Of a stretch of DNA of 64,000 nucleotides, positions 26,947-34,091 are shown one piece after another; the first letter of the stretch is position 1; every line of letters starts with the position of its first letter. This DNA comes from Pseudopedobacter alpinus (lineage in GTDB: Bacteria > Bacteroidota > Bacteroidia > Sphingobacteriales > Sphingobacteriaceae): assembly GCF_042684645.1 (NCBI RefSeq), contig NZ_JBHULV010000015.1, positions 1 through 64,000 on the forward strand. Direction: 5' to 3'. The translations under genes and the position numbers were made by a program. The notes below the pieces were generated by a model. It searched no databases and was not told the DNA's origin. It saw only the letters and a list, made by a program, of their open reading frames with translations.

Positions 26947-26983
26947 ATTTTTGATATTTAAACACTTAGAATAAGTAGTTAAA

Positions 26984-26991
26984 CAAATATA
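26984..26991 (-). promoter_or_regulatory. -7 element of the toxin-antitoxin promoter
   Basis: TATATTTG on the minus strand matches TAnnTTTG, 37 bases before the antitoxin ATG. No convincing -33 TTTG at 20-base spacing was found. Confidence 0.5.
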
Positions 26992-27139
26992 GTAAAGTTT
27001 AGTAATACTATTAGCGCTATCAAAGTAGTTTTGTTCTTTTGTATTATTTAAATTTTAAGGCATTTTACAAATATTTATTTCAACTGTAAGCTTAATTAAC
27101 ACCATTGGTATCAGATTATAAACATAGATTACAAAACCA

Positions 27140-27171
27140 AAAAAGCGACAAGGAAAACCTCATCGCTTTTT
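27140..27171 (-). terminator. Terminator after pgk
   Basis: Stem AAAAAGCGA / TCGCTTTTT (9 bp) with a 14-base loop, 24 bases past the pgk stop. On the minus strand a T-run follows. It is part of the 39-base element 27133-27171 that has a degenerate copy at 26380-26420. Confidence 0.8.
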
Positions 27172-27194
27172 AAGTAAAATTAGAATGATATTAA

Positions 27195-28385
27195 TTAATC
27201 CATTATGGCTTTTACACCTGGCAATTCTTTACCTTCCATATATTCTAATAACGCACCACCACCGGTAGAAACGTAACTCACTTGTTCTTCCATATTAAAT
27301 TTGGCAACTGCTGCTGCAGAATCTCCGCCACCAATTAATGAAAAAGCACCATTTTCGGTTGCTTCTACTACTGCTTCTGCAACAGATTTTGTACCTTTTT
27401 CAAATTTAGACATTTCAAAAACACCCATTGGCCCATTCCATAAAATGGTTTTTGACTTTTTAATAATTTCTGAGAATTTTTTTATGGTATCATCACCAAT
27501 ATCTAAGCCCATCCAACTATCCTTAATATGGTCATTATAAGCGTTACCAGTTTCAGCATCGTTAGAAAAAGCATCTGCAATTACAGAATCTGTAGGTATT
27601 AATAATTTAACCCCTTTTTCGTTTGCTTTCTTAATCAATTCTCTAGCTAACTCTAATTTATCTTCTTCTACCAAAGATTTACCGATGCTACCACCGTTGG
27701 CTTTAACAAATGTATAAGTCATTCCGCCGCCAATGAGTAAATTATCTACTTTATCTAATAGTTTTTCTATCAAAAGTATTTTATCAGAAACCTTAGCACC
27801 ACCCATTATTGCCGTAAAAGGACGAGCAGGATCATTTAACACTTTCTCTGCATTAGCCAACTCAGAACCCATTAAGTAACCAACATATTTTGCGTTTGGA
27901 AAAAACTGAGCTATGATAGCTGTTGAGGCATGCGCTCTGTGAGCAGTACCAAAAGCATCATTCACGTAAACATCGCCTAATTTTGATAATTTTTCTGCAA
28001 AGGCTATATCTCCTTTTTCTTCTTCTTTATAAAAACGAAGATTTTCTAACAACAAAACTCCGCCGATAGCTAAATTTTGTGCCTTTTGAATTGCCTGCTC
28101 TCCAATACAATCATCAGCAAATTCAACAGTTGTTCCTGTTAATTCTGATAAATGTTTTACGATATGTTTTAAAGAATACTTATCGGTTGGGCCATCTTTA
28201 GGTCTTCCTAAGTGCGACATTAAAATTACGCTGCCACCATCTTTTAGTATTTTTTTAATGGTTGGCATAGCTGCCGTCATTCTCTTATCGTCGGTTATAT
28301 TATATTCTGCATCTAAAGGCACATTAAAATCTACTCTTATTAATGCTTTCTTTCCAGAAAAACTGATATCGTCTATTGTTTTCAT
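27195..28385 (-). CDS. pgk: Phosphoglycerate kinase
   Basis: Glycolytic enzyme that transfers phosphate from 1,3-bisphosphoglycerate to ADP. The 396 residues carry the family motifs RVDFNVPLD (near 17), DEY-like DKRMTAA, SHLGRPK, the AFGTAHRAHAS segment, GGAKVSDK, WNGPMGVFE, and the nucleotide-binding GGGDSAAAV. It stands alone between a MITE-like element upstream and its terminator downstream. Confidence 0.97.
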   Translation of the reverse strand: MKTIDDISFSGKKALIRVDFNVPLDAEYNITDDKRMTAAMPTIKKILKDGGSVILMSHLGRPKDGPTDKYSLKHIVKHLSELTGTTVEFADDCIGEQAIQKAQNLAIGGVLLLENLRFYKEEEKGDIAFAEKLSKLGDVYVNDAFGTAHRAHASTAIIAQFFPNAKYVGYLMGSELANAEKVLNDPARPFTAIMGGAKVSDKILLIEKLLDKVDNLLIGGGMTYTFVKANGGSIGKSLVEEDKLELARELIKKANEKGVKLLIPTDSVIADAFSNDAETGNAYNDHIKDSWMGLDIGDDTIKKFSEIIKKSKTILWNGPMGVFEMSKFEKGTKSVAEAVVEATENGAFSLIGGGDSAAAVAKFNMEEQVSYVSTGGGALLEYMEGKELPGVKAIMD

Positions 28386-28500
28386 TATTTTTTGAATTGA
28401 AATGCTAAGCTAAAGTTTTAAGGTTGAAATTGAAAACAATTTTGGGGATTAGTGTAAAAAATACACTATGAATAAATATTTAAAAAGGAGTCGAATCTTA

Positions 28501-28661
28501 GAGCCTGTTTAAATTTGTATTGTAAAAATGTTTATAGATTATTTTTGAGCGAAACAAGGCAAATTTTGTAGAAATAGCCGGAAGCTATCCAGAAAAATTT
28601 AACGAAGTTGCAGCCAAAAATAAGCATAAACAAATTATTAGATAAATTATTAAACAGGCTC
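28501..28661. mobile_element. MITE-like element with GAGCCTGTTTAA terminal repeats
   Basis: A 161-base element bounded by perfect inverted repeats GAGCCTGTTTAA (28501-28512) and TTAAACAGGCTC (28650-28661), flanked by TTA on both sides (28498-28500, 28662-28664), as for a 3-bp target duplication. The symmetry continues inward, for example GTTTAT-n-TTATTTTTG pairs with CAAAAATAAGCATAAAC. There is no coding capacity. Ends and TNA-like duplication resemble elements moved by IS5-family transposases; that assignment is inference. It lies between the DUF4403 gene and pgk, both on the minus strand, so it may affect pgk expression. Confidence 0.75.
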
Positions 28662-28694
28662 TTAAAGAAACGAATTTTAAAATTTGATTTGTAT

Positions 28695-30098
28695 TTATTC
28701 TAAACCATCAATAGTAACCTTAACTTTACCAGAGGCAACAACCATTGCAACTATTGCATTTGGGGTTAAAATCACCTTATTTGGTGTAATTGCGCCCAAA
28801 GTACCGTTGACTTTCACACCTTTTATGGGTTGGTAATTGTTAAGGTAATTGGCCATTGTTTTTTCTCCATCTGCTAATTGATCTGCAATTGAAAAACGAC
28901 AAGCATCACTCATTTTTTTAAGGATTAAACCATGTGCTAACCAGTTTCCTACTTTAAGTAATTTACTTTTAGAATCTAAAACAAAATCTACCTGATCTAA
29001 GTAAATTTCTTTCTTTGCAGCGTCATAAGCAGGAATTCCAGTTAGATAGAAATCTCCGTTTACAGATCCGCTTAAATTTAAAGCAACAATCATTCTCCCT
29101 TCTTTGCCCCATAAATCAACTTTATTTACTGTTACTGAACGGCTGCCAGATTCAAATTTTTGACCGGCAAAGTTCTTAGTCACAACTGCAGACGCATAAC
29201 TGTATGGTGCAAATGCGGCAACATTGGCGCTAAATTGATCTGGCATTTTATCAACAGCTTTTAAAGCAATTGTATTTCTATCAAAAACCATTGAAGGCTT
29301 GCGTCCAATGGCAGTTTCTAAATAGGTTTTTAACCCCATATTTACTGTTATTTTTTGGTTGGCGACCACTGCTTTAGATGCATAAACCTCCACTGGCTGC
29401 ATGGCAAACCACGATTCGTATTCTTCATTCACCTTAGTTGGCTGACTAAAACTTGTTAAAGCATCTAATACATAAGGTTTAATGTCTAAAGATTGAGCTA
29501 TGGCATCATCTACCAGTTTAGCTAAGGTTGGTTTAAAAATATTTAAAGCCGGATTAATTAAATAAGTAATTGGGATTGATTTTCCGGCAACACTAACCGA
29601 AGGAGATTCTTTCCATTGAATGCTTTGAATGGTAGTTGCTGTAGTAATTTTCCAATCTTTTAAACCTACTAAAGAGTTTAATCTAACAGTTCCGTTTAAA
29701 TAGAAATCTTTAACATCTGTAATATCTAAACCAAAAGATTGTACACCGTATTTTACTTTTCCATTAATTTTCAAAGGTAAATCCATTACTATCTTACCGT
29801 TTTGCTCACTAATAATAATGTTTGATGCTTTAACAACTTTCATCATTAAATTATCTCCATCTAAACTATTGTCTTCATAAATTATCCCGTTAAGGTATTT
29901 ATTACTTTGATTTTGCAAATCTTTAACAGCTATTTCAACTGGCATATTTATAAAAGAAAGCTGTTTTTCGTAAACTACTTCTGTTGATGAATAATCTGGC
30001 AAAGGTTTAAGTGCTTGCACTTGCTTTGAAGTACTACAAGACGTAAAGTATAAACCTGATACTATAATAAACAAGCCTTTAATAATATTTTGATTCAT
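28695..30098 (-). CDS. DUF4403 family lipoprotein
   Basis: A 467-residue protein with a lipoprotein signal: hydrophobic GLFIIVSGLYFTS followed by predicted lipidated Cys21. The rest matches DUF4403 in layout: SFINMPVEIAVKDLQNQSNK, GNLMMKV-like strands, a central TNLKDWKITT-type region, and the C-terminal NYQPIKGVKVNGTL. The family is common in Bacteroidota and has no assigned function; a tubular lipid-binding fold has been suggested for related proteins, but nothing here tests that. No operon partner is evident. Confidence 0.75.
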   Translation of the reverse strand: MNQNIIKGLFIIVSGLYFTSCSTSKQVQALKPLPDYSSTEVVYEKQLSFINMPVEIAVKDLQNQSNKYLNGIIYEDNSLDGDNLMMKVVKASNIIISEQNGKIVMDLPLKINGKVKYGVQSFGLDITDVKDFYLNGTVRLNSLVGLKDWKITTATTIQSIQWKESPSVSVAGKSIPITYLINPALNIFKPTLAKLVDDAIAQSLDIKPYVLDALTSFSQPTKVNEEYESWFAMQPVEVYASKAVVANQKITVNMGLKTYLETAIGRKPSMVFDRNTIALKAVDKMPDQFSANVAAFAPYSYASAVVTKNFAGQKFESGSRSVTVNKVDLWGKEGRMIVALNLSGSVNGDFYLTGIPAYDAAKKEIYLDQVDFVLDSKSKLLKVGNWLAHGLILKKMSDACRFSIADQLADGEKTMANYLNNYQPIKGVKVNGTLGAITPNKVILTPNAIVAMVVASGKVKVTIDGLE

Positions 30099-30175
30099 GA
30101 TTTTAAAATTTGCACAAAGATATTAGGTATTTGTGTATTTTATGTGGGAAGGAAAAATTTTGGAAATATTTTAAT

Positions 30176-30325
30176 TTAAATAGGTTTTGATAGAAATTTA
30201 ATAATTAATGCAAATACAGCTAAAATTATCAATATGTGAATCATTATTCCGGCAGCAAAAACAAACACTCCCAGTATCCAGCCCACAATAAAGATTATTG
30301 CCAATATGTTCAGTATTATCCTCAT
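30176..30325 (-). CDS. Small hydrophobic membrane protein (lmo0937 family)
   Basis: A 49-residue protein, MRIILNILAIIFIVGWILGV and so on, ending IIKFLSKPI. It has two transmembrane helices joined near AAGIM. It matches the lmo0937/YtxH-like family of tiny membrane proteins common in Bacteroidota and often stress-induced. The ATG is preceded by an A-rich leader. Function is unknown. Confidence 0.75.
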   Translation of the reverse strand: MRIILNILAIIFIVGWILGVFVFAAGIMIHILIILAVFALIIKFLSKPI

Positions 30326-30467
30326 TTTTTATTTATCTTTTTAGGGATAAACAAAGGCTATGCCATATAAAAACTATTTCTAAATTATTTGATTGTAGGT
30401 AAATGGTTTAGAATTTTTTATTGAAAAAAAATTAAATGTATATCCTAGTCCGTTCAAAATTTATAAA

Positions 30468-31307
30468 CTAGCCTTTTTGACCTTTTATTATTTTACCAAT
30501 AATTGGGGGTAATAAATCTTTAACCAAAATTTTCACCTTTTCTTTAGTGGTTAGTTTAAAAGCTATATTATCTGTTGCATTGTTTTTTCTTTCTTTAAAA
30601 AGCGTATTGTGTTTTTCTAAATTCTGGTTAATTTCTGAGGCTGGCCTGCCGTTAGAATAATAGTATAAAGCTAAAGATTTACGGCTCATTCCCTCTGGAC
30701 AATTTAATGCGTCTGGATGCCCATGATAAGAAAAATCTGTTGTCGAGAATATTGCCATTGTATTAAATACTGGTAATATCTTTTTCTCACATTTTTCCAT
30801 GTTTTTGTCCCAAAGCTCAAAATAACCTCCGTATTCCTCCTTCCAATCTTTATTTAAATAAACCAAAACATTTATTCTTCTGTCTAAATGTAATTGCGGA
30901 TGCTTATTAAAATCAGCATGTACTTTTAACAAACCTCCTTTTTTTATCTCATGCTGTCCGCCACCAAAAAAATAAGGATCACCTATTAAAGGTTCTTTAA
31001 TACCTGTTAATATCTGTAAAAAATTTATGAAAGGTTCTGAATTTAAAAAGTGCATGAAGCTTTTTGTCTTAGGTCCAAAGTTAGATTCGCCTTTACCGGC
31101 CAGTTTAATTTGCTTTTGATCGTTAAAGCTAATGCTGTCTTTTTTAGAAAGATCTGGAAATTCCTCTAAAATTTCTTCTAAAAGTTGGGGATTAAAAAAA
31201 TTATCGAAAGTTGCACTCGGAAATGGGTTAGCGTTTAAATAATTGCTTTGTGCATTCGTAGCTATTTCAATTAAATTTTGATTTGAGATATTTAAAAAAC
31301 TTTCCAT
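30468..31307 (-). CDS. 2OG-Fe(II) oxygenase (prolyl-4-hydroxylase-like)
   Basis: A 279-residue protein of the Fe(II)/2-oxoglutarate dioxygenase superfamily. The jelly-roll core has the metal ligands HADF (His-x-Asp) and the distal His in FSYHGHPDAL, followed by the 2OG-binding Arg in SRKSLALYYYSNGRP; RRINVLVYLNKDWKEEYGG is the conserved strand pair. Such proteins hydroxylate peptides, small molecules or cell-surface glycans. The C-terminal Lys-rich tail (KLTTKEKVKILVKDLLPP) is an add-on. The substrate cannot be told from context. Confidence 0.8.
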   Translation of the reverse strand: MESFLNISNQNLIEIATNAQSNYLNANPFPSATFDNFFNPQLLEEILEEFPDLSKKDSISFNDQKQIKLAGKGESNFGPKTKSFMHFLNSEPFINFLQILTGIKEPLIGDPYFFGGGQHEIKKGGLLKVHADFNKHPQLHLDRRINVLVYLNKDWKEEYGGYFELWDKNMEKCEKKILPVFNTMAIFSTTDFSYHGHPDALNCPEGMSRKSLALYYYSNGRPASEINQNLEKHNTLFKERKNNATDNIAFKLTTKEKVKILVKDLLPPIIGKIIKGQKG

Positions 31308-31420
31308 AGAGTATATTTAATTTTTAAAATAAATATACGAATTGGTTATTAAACCACAAGTTTATAGATAATTAAACCTTAAATTAATTTTACTTTAGAT
31401 ATGGTTAAGTTTAAACATAA

Positions 31421-31453
31421 AAAAACCTTTCAACTTAGCGTTGAAAGGTTTTT
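31421..31453. terminator. Terminator after tRNA-Ala
   Basis: Perfect 14-bp stem AAAAACCTTTCAAC / GTTGAAAGGTTTTT with a 5-base loop, 6 bases past the tRNA 3' CCA. Confidence 0.9.
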
Positions 31454-31458
31454 AAAAT

Positions 31459-31535
31459 TGGTGGAGAATATCGGATTCGAACCGATCACCTCTTCACTGC
31501 CAGCGAAGCGCTCTAGCCAAATGAGCTAATCCCCC
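31459..31535 (-). tRNA. tRNA-Ala (GGC)
   Basis: A 77-base cloverleaf including an encoded CCA. Acceptor GGGGGAU pairs with AUUCUCC and contains the G3-U70 pair that identifies alanine tRNAs. The D arm is AGCUCAUUUGGCUAGAGC, the anticodon stem CUUCG/UGAAG, the loop CUGGCAG with anticodon GGC, and the T arm UCGGUUCGAAUCCGA. Upstream lie three truncated copies of its own 5' half. Confidence 0.95.
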
Positions 31536-31808
31536 TTATTAATTCTGTAAACTTCATCCCTTTCAAGCTTAGCGAAGCGCTTTAGCCAAATGAGCTAATC
31601 CCCCTTTTATATTTTTTTTAAATTTTCATTCCAACAAATTTTTCATTCCAACCAACCATCCCTTTCAAGCCTAGCGAAGCGCTCTAGCCAAATGAGCTAA
31701 TCCCCCTTTTATATTTTTTTTAAATTTTCATTCCAACAAATTTTTCATTCCAACCAACCATCCCTTTCAAGCCTAGCGAAGCGCTCTAGCCAAATGAGCT
31801 AATCCCCC
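31536..31808 (-). repeat. Three tandem decayed copies of the tRNA-Ala 5' half
   Basis: The first 34 bases of the tRNA (acceptor, D arm and the start of the anticodon stem) recur at 31571-31604, 31673-31706 and 31775-31808, all in the tRNA orientation. Steps are 69, 102 and 102 bases; the two 102-base units are identical or nearly so. Copies 2 and 3 match the tRNA exactly over the 34 bases; copy 1 has one change. After each half the sequence only loosely resembles a tRNA (CTTGAAAGGGATGG, GGTTGGAAT), with no acceptor 3' strand, so none can be a functional tRNA. Confidence 0.9.
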
Positions 31809-31825
31809 TCTTTATGTTGAGAATG

Positions 31826-31854
31826 CAAATATGTAAAATTCTGAGCTGATTCAA
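31826..31854 (-). promoter_or_regulatory. Probable promoter of the tRNA-Ala array
   Basis: On the minus strand, TTG (31852-31854) is followed after 18 bases by CATATTTG (31826-31833), near the -33/-7 consensus. It lies about 18 bases before the outermost half-copy. Transcription from here would read through all three half-copies before the intact tRNA. Confidence 0.45.
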
Positions 31855-31881
31855 TAATAAAAATTTGATTCTTTTATTTAT

Positions 31882-33033
31882 TCAACTATTAATTGGTGTA
31901 TAATCCTTAACACTACCAACGGCATTAGAACCCTTACCTGAAAAATTACTCACAGAAACACCTACAAATTTTTTAAAGTTTTTTGAAAACGTAAATCGAG
32001 AATTAAATAAACATTGTTTCCCTAAAGAATCTACAGTGTATTTATCTAAGTAGCCATTACTTATTAAAGATAAAGCGTAATTTATTTTAATAAGATTGCT
32101 GTAATCGTTAATGGTATAATTGCAATAGTATTTGAATATAAAATCTAAATGCCGTTTTGGAATTTTTAATTCTTTGGCTAAAGTTTCTGCGTTTAACGTT
32201 GTTTTAGAAATTAAAGGGGTAGATTTTTGTAGCGACTTGATTTCCATAACAACAAAATCAATTTTATTAATAATTGTGTTATAAACAATCATGTCTTTGT
32301 CTTCAATTGCTTTTAATGATTTATGATTCCATATTTCAAAATCTTGAGGTTCATTTAATTGAATATTTTTTAACAAAGAATGCTCTCCAAATATAATTAC
32401 CGGATTTTTAAACATGTACAAAAGAATAATAAACCAAATTAATGATGAATACCTATAAAAGGTATCTAAATTCATTTGAGTGGATAAATCTTTAAAAGAA
32501 AAGCAGTTGGAATAAATAACCAATAGAAAAACTAAAGTAACCATCAAAAACAACCAAGTTCTTTTAACCTTATAACTTATCCTATCCATTATTGACTGTT
32601 TTTTTCTGAATAAAAACTGTTTAATTGCATAGAGTATCACCGCAAAATAACCTACAGAATAGGCTAAATAAACAAAACGATTAACTCGAAAATCATTAAT
32701 CACGAAATTTAACAGAATTAATAATGTAGGAAAAATAAAATGTAATAACTCTTTCTTCAAATTTCCTTTATCATAAATAAGTCTGATAAAAAATAAGTAA
32801 TAAATAGGAATGATATAAAAAGCTAGTATGGGTTTGATTTTTAATGGGCAATACACCATATTTGTAAAGCCTAAAATTTCTATCGCATAAAGAAAGCGTT
32901 GTAAACCAACCACTAGTAAAATCACTAAAAAATACCCGTTTTTTTTAAGATTTGATTGCGTATTAAATAGCATTACCAAAACTACAAAAAGGCACAAAAA
33001 ACCAACTAATAGAGATAATACGTTTAAAAACAT
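31882..33033 (-). CDS. Membrane-bound AraC-family regulator
   Basis: A 383-residue protein with an N-terminal membrane domain of about seven hydrophobic helices (residues 1-225), then a cytoplasmic linker and a C-terminal AraC-type helix-turn-helix domain (about 285-370: LNAETLAKELKIPKRHLDFI, INYALSLISNG, LGKQCLFNSRFTFSKNFKKF). This architecture is common in Bacteroidota sensors. It is transcribed away from the surface-protein locus beginning at 33145, and the 111-base gap carries repeated AAATAT motifs, so control of that locus is a reasonable inference. The signal sensed is unknown. Confidence 0.8.
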   Translation of the reverse strand: MFLNVLSLLVGFLCLFVVLVMLFNTQSNLKKNGYFLVILLVVGLQRFLYAIEILGFTNMVYCPLKIKPILAFYIIPIYYLFFIRLIYDKGNLKKELLHFIFPTLLILLNFVINDFRVNRFVYLAYSVGYFAVILYAIKQFLFRKKQSIMDRISYKVKRTWLFLMVTLVFLLVIYSNCFSFKDLSTQMNLDTFYRYSSLIWFIILLYMFKNPVIIFGEHSLLKNIQLNEPQDFEIWNHKSLKAIEDKDMIVYNTIINKIDFVVMEIKSLQKSTPLISKTTLNAETLAKELKIPKRHLDFIFKYYCNYTINDYSNLIKINYALSLISNGYLDKYTVDSLGKQCLFNSRFTFSKNFKKFVGVSVSNFSGKGSNAVGSVKDYTPINS

Positions 33034-33037
33034 GTGT

Positions 33038-33074
33038 CAAATATGCGAAATATGTTTCGAATATAGCAAATATA
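33038..33074. promoter_or_regulatory. Four AAATAT-type motifs in the divergent regulator/surface-locus gap
   Basis: CAAATATG (33038-33045), GAAATATG (33047-33054), CGAATATA (33058-33065) and CAAATATA (33067-33074) form a series with spacings of 9, 11 and 9 bases. The last, read on the minus strand, is TATATTTG, a fit to the -7 consensus for the regulator gene. The series could also be binding sites for the AraC-type protein. Confidence 0.45.
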
Positions 33075-33144
33075 CTCAGGCAATTCATTTAGCCATAACC
33101 TTTATGCTTTACTTGCGTAAGAGTTAAAAAAAAACCAAATTGTT

Positions 33145-34041
33145 ATGAAAAAAATATACTTTTCTTTCTTAGTTATGTTAGCGCTTTTTACATCAGTAAA
33201 TGTAACCGCTCAAACAAATGTCACTTCTTCTGGAATGTCTATACAAGGGATTGCCCGAGATGAAAATAATGCCGCAATTGCCAATATAGACCAATTAGCA
33301 TTGGTGTTTACTGTATATTATTTAAACTCTGCCAATGCAGAGCAATTAATTTTAACAAAAACCGCTAATGTAAAAACAGATAACTTTGGAGTTTTTTCTT
33401 ATGTTTTAGATATAGACCAAAGTCAATATGGGCTAATTAGCTCTCAATCTGCGTATTTAAAAGTTGTACAAGGTAGTGTGGTTTTCTCTAATGAAAAATT
33501 GCAGGCAGTTCCTTATGCTATTTTTGCTCAAAACGGCGTACCTACAGGGTCTATTATGCCATTTATAGGTACGGTAGCGCCAAATGGCTGGTTACTTTGC
33601 GATGGAAGTGCAATTCCTATCAATACAGTCACTGCGAATCTAAGAACGCTTTTAGGTTCTACTACTACTCCTAACCTAAAGGGAATATTCTTACGTGGAA
33701 CCGGTACTGCTTCAGCTGGGCATATTGGACCAGCTTTAAAAACAGTGCAACAGGATGATTTTTTAAGCCATTTACACGGGGTTGATATAAATACCGATCC
33801 TGCTGGTTTGCATAATCATGCGATAGCAAGAAAATCAAACAACAATAGAGACGCTTATGACCCTAACGATGCAAATAAAGCTGAATCCTCAGCTGTTACA
33901 ACTGACAGAGCTAATTTAGGTAATTTCGCAACAGGAAATGAAGGGTCTCATGCTCATAGGGTTAATGGGGTTACTAATTCCTTTGGAGGTACAGAAACCC
34001 GCCCAATCAATTACGGGGTGAACTACATCATCAAAATATAA
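33145..34041 (+). CDS. Secreted phage-tail-collar domain protein
   Basis: A 298-residue protein with a signal peptide (MKKIYFSFLV to NVTAQ). An N-terminal beta-rich region (SIQGIARDENNAAIANID) resembles a carboxypeptidase-regulatory or fibre-like domain. The rest is a tail-collar/tail-fibre tip domain: PFIGTVAPNGWLLCDGSAIP, then LKGIFLRGTGTA and the His-rich SHLHGVD, HNHAIAR, GSHAHRV, ending in NYIIKI. Such His clusters bind metal in phage fibres. There are no other phage genes nearby, so this is a cellular surface use of the fold, first in a surface-protein locus. Confidence 0.82.
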   Translation: MKKIYFSFLVMLALFTSVNVTAQTNVTSSGMSIQGIARDENNAAIANIDQLALVFTVYYLNSANAEQLILTKTANVKTDNFGVFSYVLDIDQSQYGLISSQSAYLKVVQGSVVFSNEKLQAVPYAIFAQNGVPTGSIMPFIGTVAPNGWLLCDGSAIPINTVTANLRTLLGSTTTPNLKGIFLRGTGTASAGHIGPALKTVQQDDFLSHLHGVDINTDPAGLHNHAIARKSNNNRDAYDPNDANKAESSAVTTDRANLGNFATGNEGSHAHRVNGVTNSFGGTETRPINYGVNYIIKI

Positions 34042-34045
34042 TTCT

Positions 34046-34068
34046 ACTAGGTTTTTGCCTAGTTTTTT
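34046..34068 (+). terminator. Intercistronic hairpin after the tail-collar gene
   Basis: Stem ACTAGG / CCTAGT (6 bp) with a 6-base loop and T-run, in the 50-base gap before the giant gene. Probably partial termination, giving more of the first protein than of the giant. Confidence 0.55.
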
Positions 34069-34091
34069 ATTATCCAAATAAAATTATCATC

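Noticed and set aside
31571..31808. Three additional tRNA-Ala genes
   Set aside because: Only the 5' 34 bases match; the 3' half, T arm and acceptor strand are missing, so no cloverleaf can form.
33145..34041. Prophage fragment suggested by the tail-collar domain
   Set aside because: The protein has a signal peptide, and no capsid, portal, terminase or integrase gene is near.
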